Position numbers and translations under genes: made by a program. DNA of 64,000 nt from Terriglobia bacterium (GTDB lineage: Bacteria; Acidobacteriota; Terriglobia; Versatilivoradales; Versatilivoraceae). The notes below the pieces were generated by a model that was not told the origin of the DNA, did not search any database, and saw nothing but the letters and a program-made list of their open reading frames with translations. Positions 53,144-64,000 of the stretch are shown here, one piece after another. The first letter of the stretch is position 1, and every line of letters begins with the position of its first letter. The stretch is from the NCBI GenBank assembly GCA_951813285.1, contig OX638355.1:2995136-3059135 (forward strand). Reading direction: 5' to 3'.

Positions 53144-53593
53144 ATGCGTGTGGTGGTCCAGCGAGTTCTTGAAGCCTCGGTGACGGTCGGTGGGGAGGTG
53201 GTCGGGCAAATCGGACGGGGATTGCTCGTCTACCTCGCCGTCAAGGACGGAGACGGACCAGCCGACACCGATTACCTGGCGGACAAGATCGTGGGGTTGA
53301 GGATTTTCGAGGATGACGGCGGCAAGATGAACCTGTCGCTGAAAGAGGCAGGCGGGTCTCTGTTGATTGTCTCCCAGTTCACGCTCTATGGCGACTGCCG
53401 AAAGGGCCGGCGTCCTTCCTTCTCAATGGCGGCGCCCCCGGAAGCAGCCAATCGTCTCTACCAATCCTTCGTCGACAGCTGCCGGCAACATCGGATCAGG
53501 GTGCAAACGGGTGTCTTCAGGGAAACCATGCGGGTTCGATCCACCAACGACGGCCCGGTGACGTTCCTGCTGGACAGCGCCAAGAGTTTCTAG
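53144..53593 (+). CDS. dtd: D-aminoacyl-tRNA deacylase
   Basis: 149-residue proofreading enzyme that removes D-amino acids from tRNA. Signature segments: [15 protein letters not shown] start, [29 protein letters not shown] and the C-terminal [10 protein letters not shown] (GPxT motif forming the cross-subunit active site). ATG 53144 has CGGAGAAA upstream. It diverges from the mutase genes (103 bases between starts) and converges with a VWFA gene, the two stop codons sharing CTAG. Confidence 0.97.
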   Translation: MRVVVQRVLEASVTVGGEVVGQIGRGLLVYLAVKDGDGPADTDYLADKIVGLRIFEDDGGKMNLSLKEAGGSLLIVSQFTLYGDCRKGRRPSFSMAAPPEAANRLYQSFVDSCRQHRIRVQTGVFRETMRVRSTNDGPVTFLLDSAKSF

Positions 53594-54531
53594 CTTTCGG
53601 TCGGGGCATAGTAGCCGCGCTTGGTTCTGGCGATCCACTTCCGCTTGCCCTTGGGAGCCCCCGGCACTCTGACTGTGACGTCCCTCCAGGTCCCGTCCCG
53701 GCTCAGGTTGGTGGGCTTGTACCCCAGAGTGTACTGATTGCGGATTTCGTGCGCCACCTCGGTGCAGATGGCATGCACCTCGTCCACCGATTCGGGAAAG
53801 AAGTATTTCCCCCCGGTTTCCTCTGAGAGTTGCTTCAAGAGCTTGGCGGCTTTTCTTTCCTTCCGGGTGAGTTCCGACAGTTTGTCGAACAGTCCGATGA
53901 GGTAAATGCTGGCGTAGGACTCCCGGGCAAATTCCAGAACCGTGTCGAACCGGTAGCGACTCTCGGTGTCCTGCCCGTCGGTAATGACCAATATGGCCTT
54001 CTTTTCTTCCTGTCCCTCCCGAATGTGCTCCAGAGCCAGGTAGACAGCGTCGTAGAGGGCCGTACCGCCCCGGGCGTCGATGTGGTCCAGGGCGTCGGTA
54101 AGATCGTCGAGGTTCCGGGTGTAATCCTGGTCCAGGAAGACCTGGTCGTTGAAGTTGATCAGGAAGACTTCGTCTTCGGGGTTGCTGGTCTTGGCAAAGG
54201 TGATGGCGGCCTGATTGACCCGGGGGCGTTTGAATTTCATGCTTCCGCTGTTGTCGATCACCAAGCCAAGCGACACGGGGATATCCTCGACCTTGAAGAG
54301 GGTGATCTCCTGCTGAATCTTGTCTTCGTAGACTTCAAAATGGTCCTGCTTCAACCCTTTTACCAACTGCTCCTTCCAATCGAAGACGGTGACATGGAGC
54401 AATCTCAGATCCACGTCCACCTTGAGCGTAAAGTCGTCCCTGCCCTTGCGGTTCTGCCGCTGGGCCATCGCCTGGGTGACCACAACGAGCAGCAGCGCCG
54501 CCAGAAGGATTCTTCCGAACGCCGAATTCAT
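53590..54531 (-). CDS. Secreted VWFA-domain protein 2
   Basis: 313 residues. Signal peptide [20 protein letters not shown] ending AMAQ, beta segment [40 protein letters not shown], then VWA with metal site D-x-S-x-S in [10 protein letters not shown] and [12 protein letters not shown]. Shared C-terminal ending TRSYYA-type ([11 protein letters not shown]). It follows VWFA protein 3 by four bases, so the two form an operon. They share about the same length and domain order as protein 1 and are clear paralogues. Envelope location and function are inferred. Confidence 0.9.
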   Translation of the reverse strand: MNSAFGRILLAALLLVVVTQAMAQRQNRKGRDDFTLKVDVDLRLLHVTVFDWKEQLVKGLKQDHFEVYEDKIQQEITLFKVEDIPVSLGLVIDNSGSMKFKRPRVNQAAITFAKTSNPEDEVFLINFNDQVFLDQDYTRNLDDLTDALDHIDARGGTALYDAVYLALEHIREGQEEKKAILVITDGQDTESRYRFDTVLEFARESYASIYLIGLFDKLSELTRKERKAAKLLKQLSEETGGKYFFPESVDEVHAICTEVAHEIRNQYTLGYKPTNLSRDGTWRDVTVRVPGAPKGKRKWIARTKRGYYAPTES

Positions 54532-54535
54532 CCGA

Positions 54536-55513
54536 TCATCCCTGAGGTCCGTAGTAACCGGTCTTGGTCCGAACCGATAAAGAATGGAGCCCTTTGGGCG
54601 TTTTCATTTTGACTTTGATCTTGCGCCAGCGGCCATCCTTGGCCCGGTTGGTGGAGGAGTAGCCCAGGATATACTGGTTCTTGAGCTCGATGGCGATCTT
54701 GGTGCAGATGTCCTCGAGCTCGTACACGGAATTGGGGAAGTAGGCCCGCCCCCCGGTAATCTCGGTAATCTGTTCCAGAATTCCCCGTCCGGAGCGCCCG
54801 CGGGCCAGGTCGGAATAGTAGGAATTGACAATGCCGATGGCGAAAATCTGCACGTCGGCTTCCTTGACGGCATTCCGCACGTTGATGAGGGAATAGCGGC
54901 TGCGGGTGTCCTCTCCATCGGTGATGAGCAGGATAGCCTTCTTGGAATGATTGGCCTGCTTCATCTTCTCCAGAGCCAGATAGATGGCGTCGTAAAGGGT
55001 TGTCGATCCCTTGGCTCTCTTGTGAACCAGGCGGTTTTGAATCTCGCTGATGTCGGAGGTGAAGTCCTCCTCCACTGAAGGCCGATCGGCGAAGGCGATC
55101 AACAGGTACTCGTCGGCCGGGTTGCTGGTTTTGAGGAAGGCAACGGCCGCGTCCCTGGCGCGGGCGATCTTGTCCCCCATGCTGCTGCTGACATCGAAAA
55201 GCAAGCCGATCGAGGTCGGGACATCCTCGTTGCTGAAGTGCTTGATCTCCTGCTCGATCTTGTCCTCGAAAATGCGGAAGTGCTGTTTCTCCAATCCGGT
55301 GACGAAGCGCCGGCTATGATCGGTAACGGTGGCGCTGACCAGAACCAGATCCACGTCGATCTTCAGCGAGGAATACCCGTTGTCGGAAGCGGAGTCTCCC
55401 GACAAGCCGCCTTGACCCAGGCACAAGGGATCACTGACGAGAAGCAGCCCAAGACCGAATATCGCGGCGGCGGTGAGGCGGAAGGCGGTCATGGAACAGC
55501 GTCGTCCTTTCAT
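54536..55513 (-). CDS. Secreted VWFA-domain protein 3
   Basis: 325 residues. Signal peptide (MTAFRLTAAAIFGLGLLLV) with a start at 55513 or 55492; neither ribosome site is strong. The beta segment KIDVDLVLVSATVTDHSRRF and FRIFEDKIEQEIKHFS lead into a VWA domain with metal site D-x-S-x-S in LFDVSSSMGDK and LITDGEDTRSRYS, and the ending VRTKTGYYGPQG. The first gene of the two-gene VWFA operon. Strong similarity to protein 2 in spacing and wording shows recent duplication. Confidence 0.9.
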   Translation of the reverse strand: MKGRRCSMTAFRLTAAAIFGLGLLLVSDPLCLGQGGLSGDSASDNGYSSLKIDVDLVLVSATVTDHSRRFVTGLEKQHFRIFEDKIEQEIKHFSNEDVPTSIGLLFDVSSSMGDKIARARDAAVAFLKTSNPADEYLLIAFADRPSVEEDFTSDISEIQNRLVHKRAKGSTTLYDAIYLALEKMKQANHSKKAILLITDGEDTRSRYSLINVRNAVKEADVQIFAIGIVNSYYSDLARGRSGRGILEQITEITGGRAYFPNSVYELEDICTKIAIELKNQYILGYSSTNRAKDGRWRKIKVKMKTPKGLHSLSVRTKTGYYGPQG

Positions 55514-55852
55514 GGAGCACCACTCCAGCTCATGAAAGCTTCCAGTATGTCATCTTCTCTGCAAGAGGCCCGTCGACATTTTGACCCAGGCCCCCGGAAA
55601 AGTAAAGGCCAAGTAAAGAACAGGAAACCCCTGGCGGGCGGGGATCCGAGCGTGGATTGAAGTCGAATTTTCCGGTATCGTTTCCGGATGTGCCCGTGCC
55701 TTGAAAATCGACCTGCGGGTAGCGATCCGCTCGAGCCGGGAACCGCCCAATTTAGGACTTGATCTTCGCCCCATTTTCAACAAAGATACCCGTGGCCCTG
55801 CCAAAGGCCCGGTCTCTTTTGGGCCCCTTCATCGTCAGACTCCGATCAGGTT
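55514..55852. other. 339-base divergent intergenic region
   Basis: Lies between the VWFA operon and kdsB, transcribed away from it on both sides. No gene, strong hairpin or repeat was seen. It must hold the promoters of the two divergent operons. Confidence 0.4.
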
Positions 55853-56614
55853 TTGACCAAGAATGATCTGAAGGCTGTCGTCGTCATCCCCGCCCGTTTT
55901 CAATCGACACGTTTCCCTGGAAAACCTCTCGCGAAAATAGCTCGTAAACCCATGATTCAGCACGTCTTCGAGCGGGCATCGGCCGCACGGGGGATTGCCG
56001 AAGTCATGGTAGCCACCGATGACGAGCGCATCGCGCGGGCGGTTGAGGCCTTTGGCGGCACGGCCTCCATGACCTCCGGGGCACACCGATCGGGTACCGA
56101 AAGGGTGGCGGAGGTTGGGCGGGATCTGGAGGTCGACGTGGTGGTCAACCTTCAGGGTGACGAGCCAATGATGGATCCGGGGTGCATCGAAGCCGTTGTG
56201 GAACCGTTCCGGTCCGATCCGAACCTGATGATCTCGACGCTGAAATGCCCCGCCGAGGCCGAGGAGATTTCAGATCCCAACGTTGTCAAGGTGGTCACCG
56301 ATCGCAAGGGGAATGCTCTCTACTTTTCCCGGTCGTCCATTCCACACTTGAGGCGGCAGCGACCGGGTAAAGTGGGACAGGCGGCCGTATTCAAGCACGT
56401 GGGAATCTATGCCTACCGCAAGGCATTTCTGGAGATCCTCCCCGATCTGCCGGATTGTTGGCTGGAAGCCGTGGAGGATCTCGAGCAACTGCGTTTCCTG
56501 GACAACGGATATCGGATACAGGTGGTGCCGTACGAATATCGCGGAGTAGCGGTGGACACGCCTGAGGACCTGGTGCGAATCAATGAGCTTGCTGTTCAAG
56601 GCAAGCTCCCCTGA
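55853..56614 (+). CDS. kdsB: 3-deoxy-manno-octulosonate cytidylyltransferase
   Basis: Activates KDO with CTP for lipid A core synthesis. 253 residues: VVIPARFQSTRFPGKPL (CTP loop), MVATDDERIARAV, SGAHRSGTERVAEV, VVNLQGDEPMMDP (metal), FSRSSIP, HVGIYAYRKAFL and GVAVDTPEDL. The start is TTG 55853 (TTG ACC AAG AAT), as no ATG or GTG lies in a suitable place before VVIPARF. Its presence argues for an LPS outer membrane. pyrG follows after 69 bases, a pairing that makes sense since KdsB consumes CTP. Confidence 0.95.
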   Translation: MTKNDLKAVVVIPARFQSTRFPGKPLAKIARKPMIQHVFERASAARGIAEVMVATDDERIARAVEAFGGTASMTSGAHRSGTERVAEVGRDLEVDVVVNLQGDEPMMDPGCIEAVVEPFRSDPNLMISTLKCPAEAEEISDPNVVKVVTDRKGNALYFSRSSIPHLRRQRPGKVGQAAVFKHVGIYAYRKAFLEILPDLPDCWLEAVEDLEQLRFLDNGYRIQVVPYEYRGVAVDTPEDLVRINELAVQGKLP

Positions 56615-58345
<1,731 letters not shown>

Positions 58346-58367
58346 CCTGTACTGCCCGGGACACACG

Positions 58368-59993
58368 ATGGCCAAGTCGGTCGGTTTGAGCTTCGAGAAG
58401 ATTCCGAAAATGCCGGCCCTGCTGCTGGATTACCTCTACCACGCCGAGAGGGTTCAGGCCTTCTTTCCCGGGCCATCCGGCCTCGAGTTCTCCAGATGGC
58501 CCCAACCGGATGAGACCTGGCCCCGCTTGCCCCATCGAGCGGCCCTGGTGGAGACCCTCGAGCGCCAGAATCGGCTTTGGGGCGCTTCCGCCAAGACCAT
58601 GGAGAACCTGGACCGCATGGCCGGGGACCATTGCCTGGCGGTGGTTACCGGTCAACAGGTGGGCTTGTTCAGCGGTCCGGCCTATACGATTTACAAGGCG
58701 CTGACCGCGGTCAAGTTGGCCGAGAGCTATCGGCGCCGGGGGGTGGATGCGGTCCCCGTATTCTGGATGGCCACCGACGACCACGATCTTGAGGAAGTGG
58801 GTCGAACCTGGATCCTGACGGCTGACTCGACTCTGAAGTCGCTCCAATTGGCTCAAGAATCGGGGAAGAATCGCCTGCCGGTCGGTCCCATTCCCCTTGA
58901 TCCTTCGATCGCAGGCCACCTGGACCAGTTTCTGCAGGGCTTGCCGGACTCCGAATTCAAGCCGGTGCTGGCCGCCCGATTGAAACGGGTCTATCGGCCG
59001 GGGAACACCTTTGGGCAGGCGTTCGCCGAAATCGTTTCCTTTCTCCTTTCGGAATATGGACTCATTCTGCTGGACCCGCGGGAGCCGACCCTGAAGAAAC
59101 TGGCCAAGCCGGTGTTTCTGCAGGCCGCGGAAACCTGGGTGCAACTGGATGAGTTGCTGAGAGGCCGCAACCGGCAACTGGCCCGTTCCGGGTACACCCC
59201 TCAAGTCGGCGGGGAAGGAGGAACAAGCTTTCTCTTTTGGGAGCAGGAAGGGAAACGCCGGGGAGTTGTGGGTACCGGCAACGGTTTTTCCCTGAAGGGC
59301 AGCAACAGCGAGTTGCCCGATCTCCAGGTTCTCATCGAACAGGCACCGGAGCAGATAAGCCCCAACGTGCTTTTCAGACCGGTGGTGCAGGATTTCCTGC
59401 TCCCGACGCTGGCCTACGTTGCCGGTCCTTCCGAGATTGCCTACTATGCCCAGATCTCCCCGCTCTACCATGCCCTGGGCAGAGTCATGCCCCGCGTCGT
59501 GCCGCGCGCCAGCGTCACGGTGGTTGAAAGAAGAATCCAGAAGCTGCTGGCCAAATACCGCCTGGAATTCCCTGATTTGTTTCAAGGCAGCCGGCCGCTG
59601 CTGAAACAGATGGTCGAGCGCACCGTCAACCAGGCGGTCGGCGCCGGCTTCGATCGGCTGGAAAGAGAATTCGCCGATCGCCTCGCCGAGATGGAGGAGC
59701 CCCTGAAGGCGGTGGATGCCACCCTGGTTGGAGCCTTGGGAACCACCCGCAAGAAAATCCAATATCAACTGGAGAGCCTGCGAACCAAGTTTGTGGGAGC
59801 CGAGACCCGCCAACGGGAGGTCCTCACTCGACAGGTCGACAGCCTGTTGAGGACGCTCTATCCCTCGAGGGGGCTACAGGAGCGCCAAATCAACATTTTC
59901 CACTTCCTGTCGCGCTACGGACCCGAGTTCCTGGAAGAGCTCTACGACACCATCGACCTTTCCAGCCCGGACCACCAATTGCTTCATTTATAA
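58368..59993 (+). CDS. bshC: BshC-like putative cysteine ligase (bacillithiol synthesis)
   Basis: 541 residues. Family-typical GDHCLAVVTGQQVGLFSGPA, FWMATDDHDLEEV and YVAGPSEIAYYAQISPLY are visible, and a long coiled-coil helix lies towards the C-terminus (about residues 400-520). BshC adds cysteine to glucosamine-malate to complete bacillithiol, a low-molecular-weight thiol of Firmicutes, Bacteroidetes, Acidobacteria and others. ATG 58368 is 22 bases after pyrG. bshA and bshB are not in this window, so the pathway is only suggested. The nearby cysteine cluster at 1.9-4.9 kb is far from it. Confidence 0.92.
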   Translation: MAKSVGLSFEKIPKMPALLLDYLYHAERVQAFFPGPSGLEFSRWPQPDETWPRLPHRAALVETLERQNRLWGASAKTMENLDRMAGDHCLAVVTGQQVGLFSGPAYTIYKALTAVKLAESYRRRGVDAVPVFWMATDDHDLEEVGRTWILTADSTLKSLQLAQESGKNRLPVGPIPLDPSIAGHLDQFLQGLPDSEFKPVLAARLKRVYRPGNTFGQAFAEIVSFLLSEYGLILLDPREPTLKKLAKPVFLQAAETWVQLDELLRGRNRQLARSGYTPQVGGEGGTSFLFWEQEGKRRGVVGTGNGFSLKGSNSELPDLQVLIEQAPEQISPNVLFRPVVQDFLLPTLAYVAGPSEIAYYAQISPLYHALGRVMPRVVPRASVTVVERRIQKLLAKYRLEFPDLFQGSRPLLKQMVERTVNQAVGAGFDRLEREFADRLAEMEEPLKAVDATLVGALGTTRKKIQYQLESLRTKFVGAETRQREVLTRQVDSLLRTLYPSRGLQERQINIFHFLSRYGPEFLEELYDTIDLSSPDHQLLHL

Positions 59994-60003
59994 GAGTCGG
60001 CCG

Positions 60004-61173
60004 ATGTCGAATGAGCTGGGGTTGTACATTCACATTCCCTTCTGTCGGTCCAAGTGCAGCTATTGCCATTTCGCTTCGGGGGTGTTTCCCGGAAGTTTGA
60101 TCGAGCCCTATTTCGGGGCGCTGCGGCGGGAAATGGAAACCCTGCCGGACCTCCTGCATAAATTGAATGCAAACGGGAAATCCACCTCCGATTGGGTGGT
60201 CGACACCGTTTTTGTGGGTGGCGGCACCCCGTCCCTGGTGGATGAGCAGGAGATCGGTCGAACCCTGGAGTGGATTCGTAGCGCCTTTAGGCTCGCTCCC
60301 GTCCCGGAGATCACCCTGGAAGTCAATCCCGGCACCCTGACGGGTGACAAGCTGGAGGGTTACCGCGAGGCCGGTGTCAATCGAATCAGCCTTGGGGTCC
60401 AGACTTTCCAGGACCACCTGCTGAAAGGGGTCGGGCGTTCTCATAGCGTGGCGGACGCAATCTCGACCATCGAGATGTGCCGCCGGGGAGGGATCGACAA
60501 CTTGAATCTGGACCTGATTGCCGGTCTGCCGGGCCAGACTGAAGACGATTGGCGGGAAAACCTGAGCCGGGTGGCCGCCGTCTCTCCGGAGCACCTCTCA
60601 CTCTATCTCCTGGAGATCCACGAAGACGCCCATTTGGGGAGGAGTGAGGGACGGGCCGATGCTTCCTTGCCCGATGAAGACCTGGTTGCCGTCTGGTACG
60701 AGGAATCGGTGGACTGGCTGGGAAAGGCCGGCTGGGAGCAATACGAGATCTCGAACTTCTGCAAACCGGGGCGGCAGTCGCGTCATAACCTGAAGTACTG
60801 GACGGATCAACCCTTCATCGGTTTCGGGTGCGGCGCCCATTCCTACTGGTCGGGGGTGCGCTGGGGCAACGAGCGAGACCCCTTCCGTTACGTCGAGCTG
60901 CTGGAGGGTGGAGAGCCCGCCACCACCTTTCGATCCGAGATCACTCCCCGGCAGCATCTGGAAGAGCTGATGTTTCTGGGCCTGCGGCTGAATGCCGGTC
61001 TGGATCTGTCCCGCTGCCGCCAAATACTCGGGTTTGACCCGCTGGAACGATTCAGCCGGGAATTGAGCGAATTGGTCCAGGGGCAGTTGATCGAAATCGA
61101 AGGAGACCGGATGAAGCTGACCCGCAAGGGACGGCTGTTTTCCAATGAAGTCTTTGTGCAATTCATGCAGTAG
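60004..61173 (+). CDS. hemW: HemW-like radical SAM protein
   Basis: 389 residues of the HemN/HemW family. The radical SAM cluster motif C-x3-C-x2-C is in PFCRSKCSYCHFAS. GGGTPSLVDEQEIGRTL, LEVNPGTLT, GVNRISLGVQTFQD and the C-terminal HemN region follow (GRQSRHNLKYW, GFGCGAHSY). HemW is a haem chaperone; the residues that distinguish it from CPO-type HemN favour HemW, but this is not certain. It starts 10 bases after bshC, in the same run. Confidence 0.92.
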   Translation: MSNELGLYIHIPFCRSKCSYCHFASGVFPGSLIEPYFGALRREMETLPDLLHKLNANGKSTSDWVVDTVFVGGGTPSLVDEQEIGRTLEWIRSAFRLAPVPEITLEVNPGTLTGDKLEGYREAGVNRISLGVQTFQDHLLKGVGRSHSVADAISTIEMCRRGGIDNLNLDLIAGLPGQTEDDWRENLSRVAAVSPEHLSLYLLEIHEDAHLGRSEGRADASLPDEDLVAVWYEESVDWLGKAGWEQYEISNFCKPGRQSRHNLKYWTDQPFIGFGCGAHSYWSGVRWGNERDPFRYVELLEGGEPATTFRSEITPRQHLEELMFLGLRLNAGLDLSRCRQILGFDPLERFSRELSELVQGQLIEIEGDRMKLTRKGRLFSNEVFVQFMQ

Positions 61174-61341
61174 GAACAGGACTTCCATCCCGGGCATGGT
61201 CCTTCCGGATCGGTCCGGGACGCAGGCTTTCCCGGTGACGTTCAGCCGCTCGGGTTCGCCTTGACAAACGGCTGAGTCTGAGCCTAGTGTCTCGGAAGTA
61301 GGGTTGCCAATTTTCGGAGCGCAACGGCGCCGGAGAGTTCC

Positions 61342-62565
61342 ATGGAGACAAGACAGGTGGGTACTCAACGCGGGCAAAGTTTGTATTTCGACTGTTTCTC
61401 GGGAGTCAGCGGAGACATGATTCTGGGAGCGATGCTGGACCTGGGACTCCCGATGGAGCATCTCGCCGGCGAATTGGAAAAGCTGAATGTGAGGAACTTC
61501 CGCCTCAAATCTTCCCGCGTCGACAAGTCGGGAGTGATGGCTACCAAATTCGATGTGGAGACCGGTGAAGAGCACCACCACCGGCACTACTCGACCATTG
61601 AGAAGATCATCCGCGGCAGTACTCTGGATCCCTGGGTCCAGGACAACGCTTGCCGAACCTTTCTCCGGCTTGCGGAAGCCGAAGCCAAGGTTCACGGAAC
61701 TACCGTGGAAAAAGTTCACTTTCACGAAGTCGGCGCCGTCGACGCCATCGTCGATATTGTCGGGGCTTTTGTCGGATTGCACTGGCTGGACTCCCCCGGA
61801 TGCCTGGCCTCCGCGCTCAACGTGGGTTGGGGAACGGTAGACTGCGCCCACGGAACCATGCCCGTTCCCGCCCCGGCCACGGCGGAACTGCTCCGGGGAG
61901 TGCCCATCTACACCAACAGGATTGAAGGGGAGTTGGTCACGCCGACCGGAGCAGCCATTCTGACCACTATTTGCCGGAGTTTTGGAGAGTTGCCGGGCTA
62001 TCGGGTGGAAAGTGTCGGGTACGGCGCCGGCAGCCGCGATCACAAGGATGGCGCCAACGTGCTGCGAGTGTTGAGTGGCCAACCGGTCGATTCCGATGCG
62101 GCTTCCTCGGATTCCGAGGTGTGGGTTCTGGAGGCCAACATCGATGACATGAGCCCCCAGATTATCGGATACGTGCAGGGGAGGCTGTTTGAGGTGGGAG
62201 CCCACGACGTGTTCGCCTGCCCGGTCCAGATGAAAAAGAACCGTCCGGGAATCCTTCTGACCGTGGTTCTTCCCCTGGAACTCCTGGATGGTGTCTGCAA
62301 GGTGCTTTTTGAGGAGACCACCACCCTGGGCCTTCGCTACCACCGGTGCCATCGACAGGTGTTGGACAGAACCATTGAGGCGGTCGAGAGTCCAATGGGC
62401 AAGGTGTCGGTGAAAGTGGCTCGGCTGGATGGCCGAATCGTGAGCTTTTCTCCCGAGTATGAGGAATGCAAGGATCTGGCGCAGCGCCACCGGGTGCCCT
62501 ACAAGCAGGTGCATCGGCAGGTGATGCAAGAGTTTCTGAAGCGGCACGGAACAAGTTTGGGCTAG
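61342..62565 (+). CDS. larC: Nickel insertion protein LarC
   Basis: 407 residues of the LarC family (UPF0272), which inserts nickel into the pyridinium-type NPN cofactor of lactate racemase-like enzymes. Signature start YFDCFSGVSGDMILGAMLDL, HEVGAVDAIVDIVGAF, NVGWGTVDCAHGTMPVPAPA, GVPIYTNRIEGELVTPTGAA, ANIDDMSPQIIGYV and MKKNRPGILLTV. In Lactobacillus larC needs a programmed frameshift; here it is one continuous frame. larB, larE and larA are not visible in the window. Confidence 0.95.
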   Translation: METRQVGTQRGQSLYFDCFSGVSGDMILGAMLDLGLPMEHLAGELEKLNVRNFRLKSSRVDKSGVMATKFDVETGEEHHHRHYSTIEKIIRGSTLDPWVQDNACRTFLRLAEAEAKVHGTTVEKVHFHEVGAVDAIVDIVGAFVGLHWLDSPGCLASALNVGWGTVDCAHGTMPVPAPATAELLRGVPIYTNRIEGELVTPTGAAILTTICRSFGELPGYRVESVGYGAGSRDHKDGANVLRVLSGQPVDSDAASSDSEVWVLEANIDDMSPQIIGYVQGRLFEVGAHDVFACPVQMKKNRPGILLTVVLPLELLDGVCKVLFEETTTLGLRYHRCHRQVLDRTIEAVESPMGKVSVKVARLDGRIVSFSPEYEECKDLAQRHRVPYKQVHRQVMQEFLKRHGTSLG

Positions 62566-62599
62566 GAGCGGAGGCCGCGAAGCACGCCCCCGGAGATCG

Positions 62600-64000
62600 A
62601 TGGATACCTTCTACATCACCACTCCTCTCTACTATGTCAATGCCCGGCCGCATCTGGGACACACCTATACCACCCTGGTGGCCGATTGCTTGAGCCGCTA
62701 CAAGCGAATGCAAGGCTACGACGTGTGCTTTCTCACCGGCACCGACGAGCACGGCCAGAACATCGAGCGGGCTGCCGCTGCCCAGGGGGTTGCGCCGGAG
62801 GTGCTGGCGGATCGGAACGCGGGAGCCTACCGCAAGTTGTGGTCGCGCTTCGGCGTGGAGTATGACCGTTTCATTCGCACCACCAGCAAGAGCCACTACG
62901 CGGCCGCCTCCGAGGTGTTCCAGCGCGCCTTCGACAACGGTTTCATTTACAAGGGCGAGTATTCCGGCTGGTATTGCATTCCCTGCAATCTGTTTGCCCC
63001 GGAGGCTGATGCGGCCCCCGACTGCGACGTCTGTCAGCGCCCCACCGAGCGCGTCACCGAGGAGAGCTATTTCTTCAAGCTGTCTGTCTTTCAGAAGCAG
63101 CTTCTGGATCTCTACGAAAAACACCCCGAGTTCATCAACCCGATCTCTCGTCGCAATGAAGTGGTTCGCTTCGTCAGCGATGGCCTCAGGGATCTGTCCG
63201 TCAGCCGGACCTCGGTCAAATGGGGCATTCCCGTTCCCGTCGCCGACAACCACGTCATCTACGTCTGGTTCGACGCTCTGGTGGGCTACCTCTCGGGGAT
63301 CGGATTCGGAAACAGCCGGGAGCAGGACCAGTTCCGCAAGTACTGGCCGGCCCAGGTTCAATTGGTGGGGAAGGACATCATTCGCTTTCATACCGTCTAT
63401 TGGCCGGCCTTCCTGTTGGCAGCCGGCCTCCCGCTTCCTGAACGGGTTCACGCCCACGGCTGGTGGCTCAAGGACGAAGCCAAAATGTCCAAGTCTCGTG
63501 GCAACGTGATCAATCCCCACCTGTTGCTCAACCACTTCGGCTCGGATGCGGTCCGATATTTTCTGCTGAGGGAGATTCCCTTTGGCGCCGACGGAAATTT
63601 TTCCTACCAGGCCATGATTCAAAGGACCAACAGCGACCTTGCCAACGATCTGGGCAACCTGGTTTCCCGCACCTTGGCGCTGATCTCCAGGAATTTCGAG
63701 AACACGGTTCCGCCCCCCGCCGCCGATCCCTCTTCCCTGGAGAACGAACTGAAGCACCATGTCCTGACGACCATTGAGGCTTATCAAGGCCATATGGACC
63801 GGTTGGCCTTCAGCAGAGCCCTGGAGACGGTGTGGGATCTGCTTTCCCGGACCAACAAATACATCAATGTCTGTGCTCCCTGGACCATGGCGGGGGACGA
63901 GGCCCAACAGCCTCGCCTGGCGACCATCCTCCACACCTGCGCGGAAGTGGTCCGTATCGTCACCGTCCTGTTGGCCCCGGTGCTGCCGGTCAGTTGCGCC
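62600..64000 (+). CDS. metG: Methionyl-tRNA synthetase (cut by window edge)
   Basis: 467 residues are visible. MDTFYITTPLYYVNARPHLG starts the Rossmann fold, with the HIGH motif as HLGH. The zinc/knuckle insertion has CIPC and CDVC, and the KMSKS loop is AKMSKSRGN. The anticodon-binding helices follow (TNSDLANDLGNL). ATG 62600 has CGGAGATCG upstream. It runs off the right end of the window. It follows larC by 34 bases. Confidence 0.97.
   Translation, partial: MDTFYITTPLYYVNARPHLGHTYTTLVADCLSRYKRMQGYDVCFLTGTDEHGQNIERAAAAQGVAPEVLADRNAGAYRKLWSRFGVEYDRFIRTTSKSHYAAASEVFQRAFDNGFIYKGEYSGWYCIPCNLFAPEADAAPDCDVCQRPTERVTEESYFFKLSVFQKQLLDLYEKHPEFINPISRRNEVVRFVSDGLRDLSVSRTSVKWGIPVPVADNHVIYVWFDALVGYLSGIGFGNSREQDQFRKYWPAQVQLVGKDIIRFHTVYWPAFLLAAGLPLPERVHAHGWWLKDEAKMSKSRGNVINPHLLLNHFGSDAVRYFLLREIPFGADGNFSYQAMIQRTNSDLANDLGNLVSRTLALISRNFENTVPPPAADPSSLENELKHHVLTTIEAYQGHMDRLAFSRALETVWDLLSRTNKYINVCAPWTMAGDEAQQPRLATILHTCAEVVRIVTVLLAPVLPVSCA

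Noticed and set aside
61342-62565. Programmed frameshift in larC
   Set aside because: The gene is a single uninterrupted frame here, unlike Lactobacillus larC.

Overview
The window looks like an ordinary chromosomal segment of a GC-rich Gram-negative bacterium, most likely an Acidobacteriota member. Supporting clues are three secreted VWFA proteins of the kind that is expanded in Acidobacteria, a BshC-type bacillithiol enzyme next to a KDO enzyme (KdsB, so an LPS outer membrane), an imuA-imuB-dnaE2 mutagenesis cassette, and a MacAB-type export system. The phylum call is an inference from gene content; no rRNA marker is present. No tRNA, rRNA or CRISPR array was seen.

Layout. 1-4.9 kb: topA (cut by the window edge) and dprA, then a cysteine-biosynthesis/sulfur-carrier cluster: a CysM-like synthase, a JAMM protease, and a single protein fusing a ubiquitin-like sulfur carrier, its E1-like activating enzyme and a rhodanese. 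4.9-7.8 kb: a secreted four-PDZ HtrA protease translationally coupled to a catalytically dead HtrA-like partner. 7.8-12.3 kb: a 73-bp MITE-like element, cstA, msrA, an orphan RHH antitoxin gene inside a 12-bp direct repeat, a prenyl diphosphate synthase, and a 600-bp non-coding stretch with an inverted repeat.

12.3-27.1 kb is an accessory defence island. A type I restriction-modification system is split: hsdM-hsdS lie at one end and hsdR plus a YgjP-like metallopeptidase at the other. Between them are a pair of overlapping genes that both carry an R-x4-H (HEPN-like) motif, a coupled ATPase/degenerate-metallopeptidase pair on the opposite strand, and a HigA-like repressor plus a 51-residue ORF directly coupled to hsdR. 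hsdS is interrupted by a complete 1,487-bp insertion sequence with 19-bp inverted repeats and a 4-bp target duplication; removing it in silico restores one reading frame. A vapBC pair with a palindromic operator closes the island.

27.2-33.8 kb: imuA-imuB-dnaE2 behind a promoter whose -35/-10 spacer holds a palindrome, and aroA. 34-39 kb: a GlnD-like protein with both catalytic sites eroded but both ACT domains kept, an M20 dipeptidase, and a small unknown gene. 39-43 kb: a MacAB-like tripartite exporter. 43-49.7 kb: a coupled operon of a sodium:solute symporter, a 59-residue membrane protein, a ComEA-like HhH protein and a long Lhr helicase. 49.8-55.5 kb: three VWFA proteins surrounding a split B12-dependent acyl-CoA mutase and dtd. 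55.8-64 kb: a co-directional housekeeping run kdsB, pyrG, bshC, hemW, larC and metG (cut by the window edge).

The best candidates for undescribed biology are the HEPN-like pair and the ATPase/pseudo-gluzincin pair nested in the split type I locus, the ubiquitin-like/E1/rhodanese fusion beside a JAMM protease, the HtrA/pseudo-HtrA pair, and the non-catalytic GlnD-like ACT protein.
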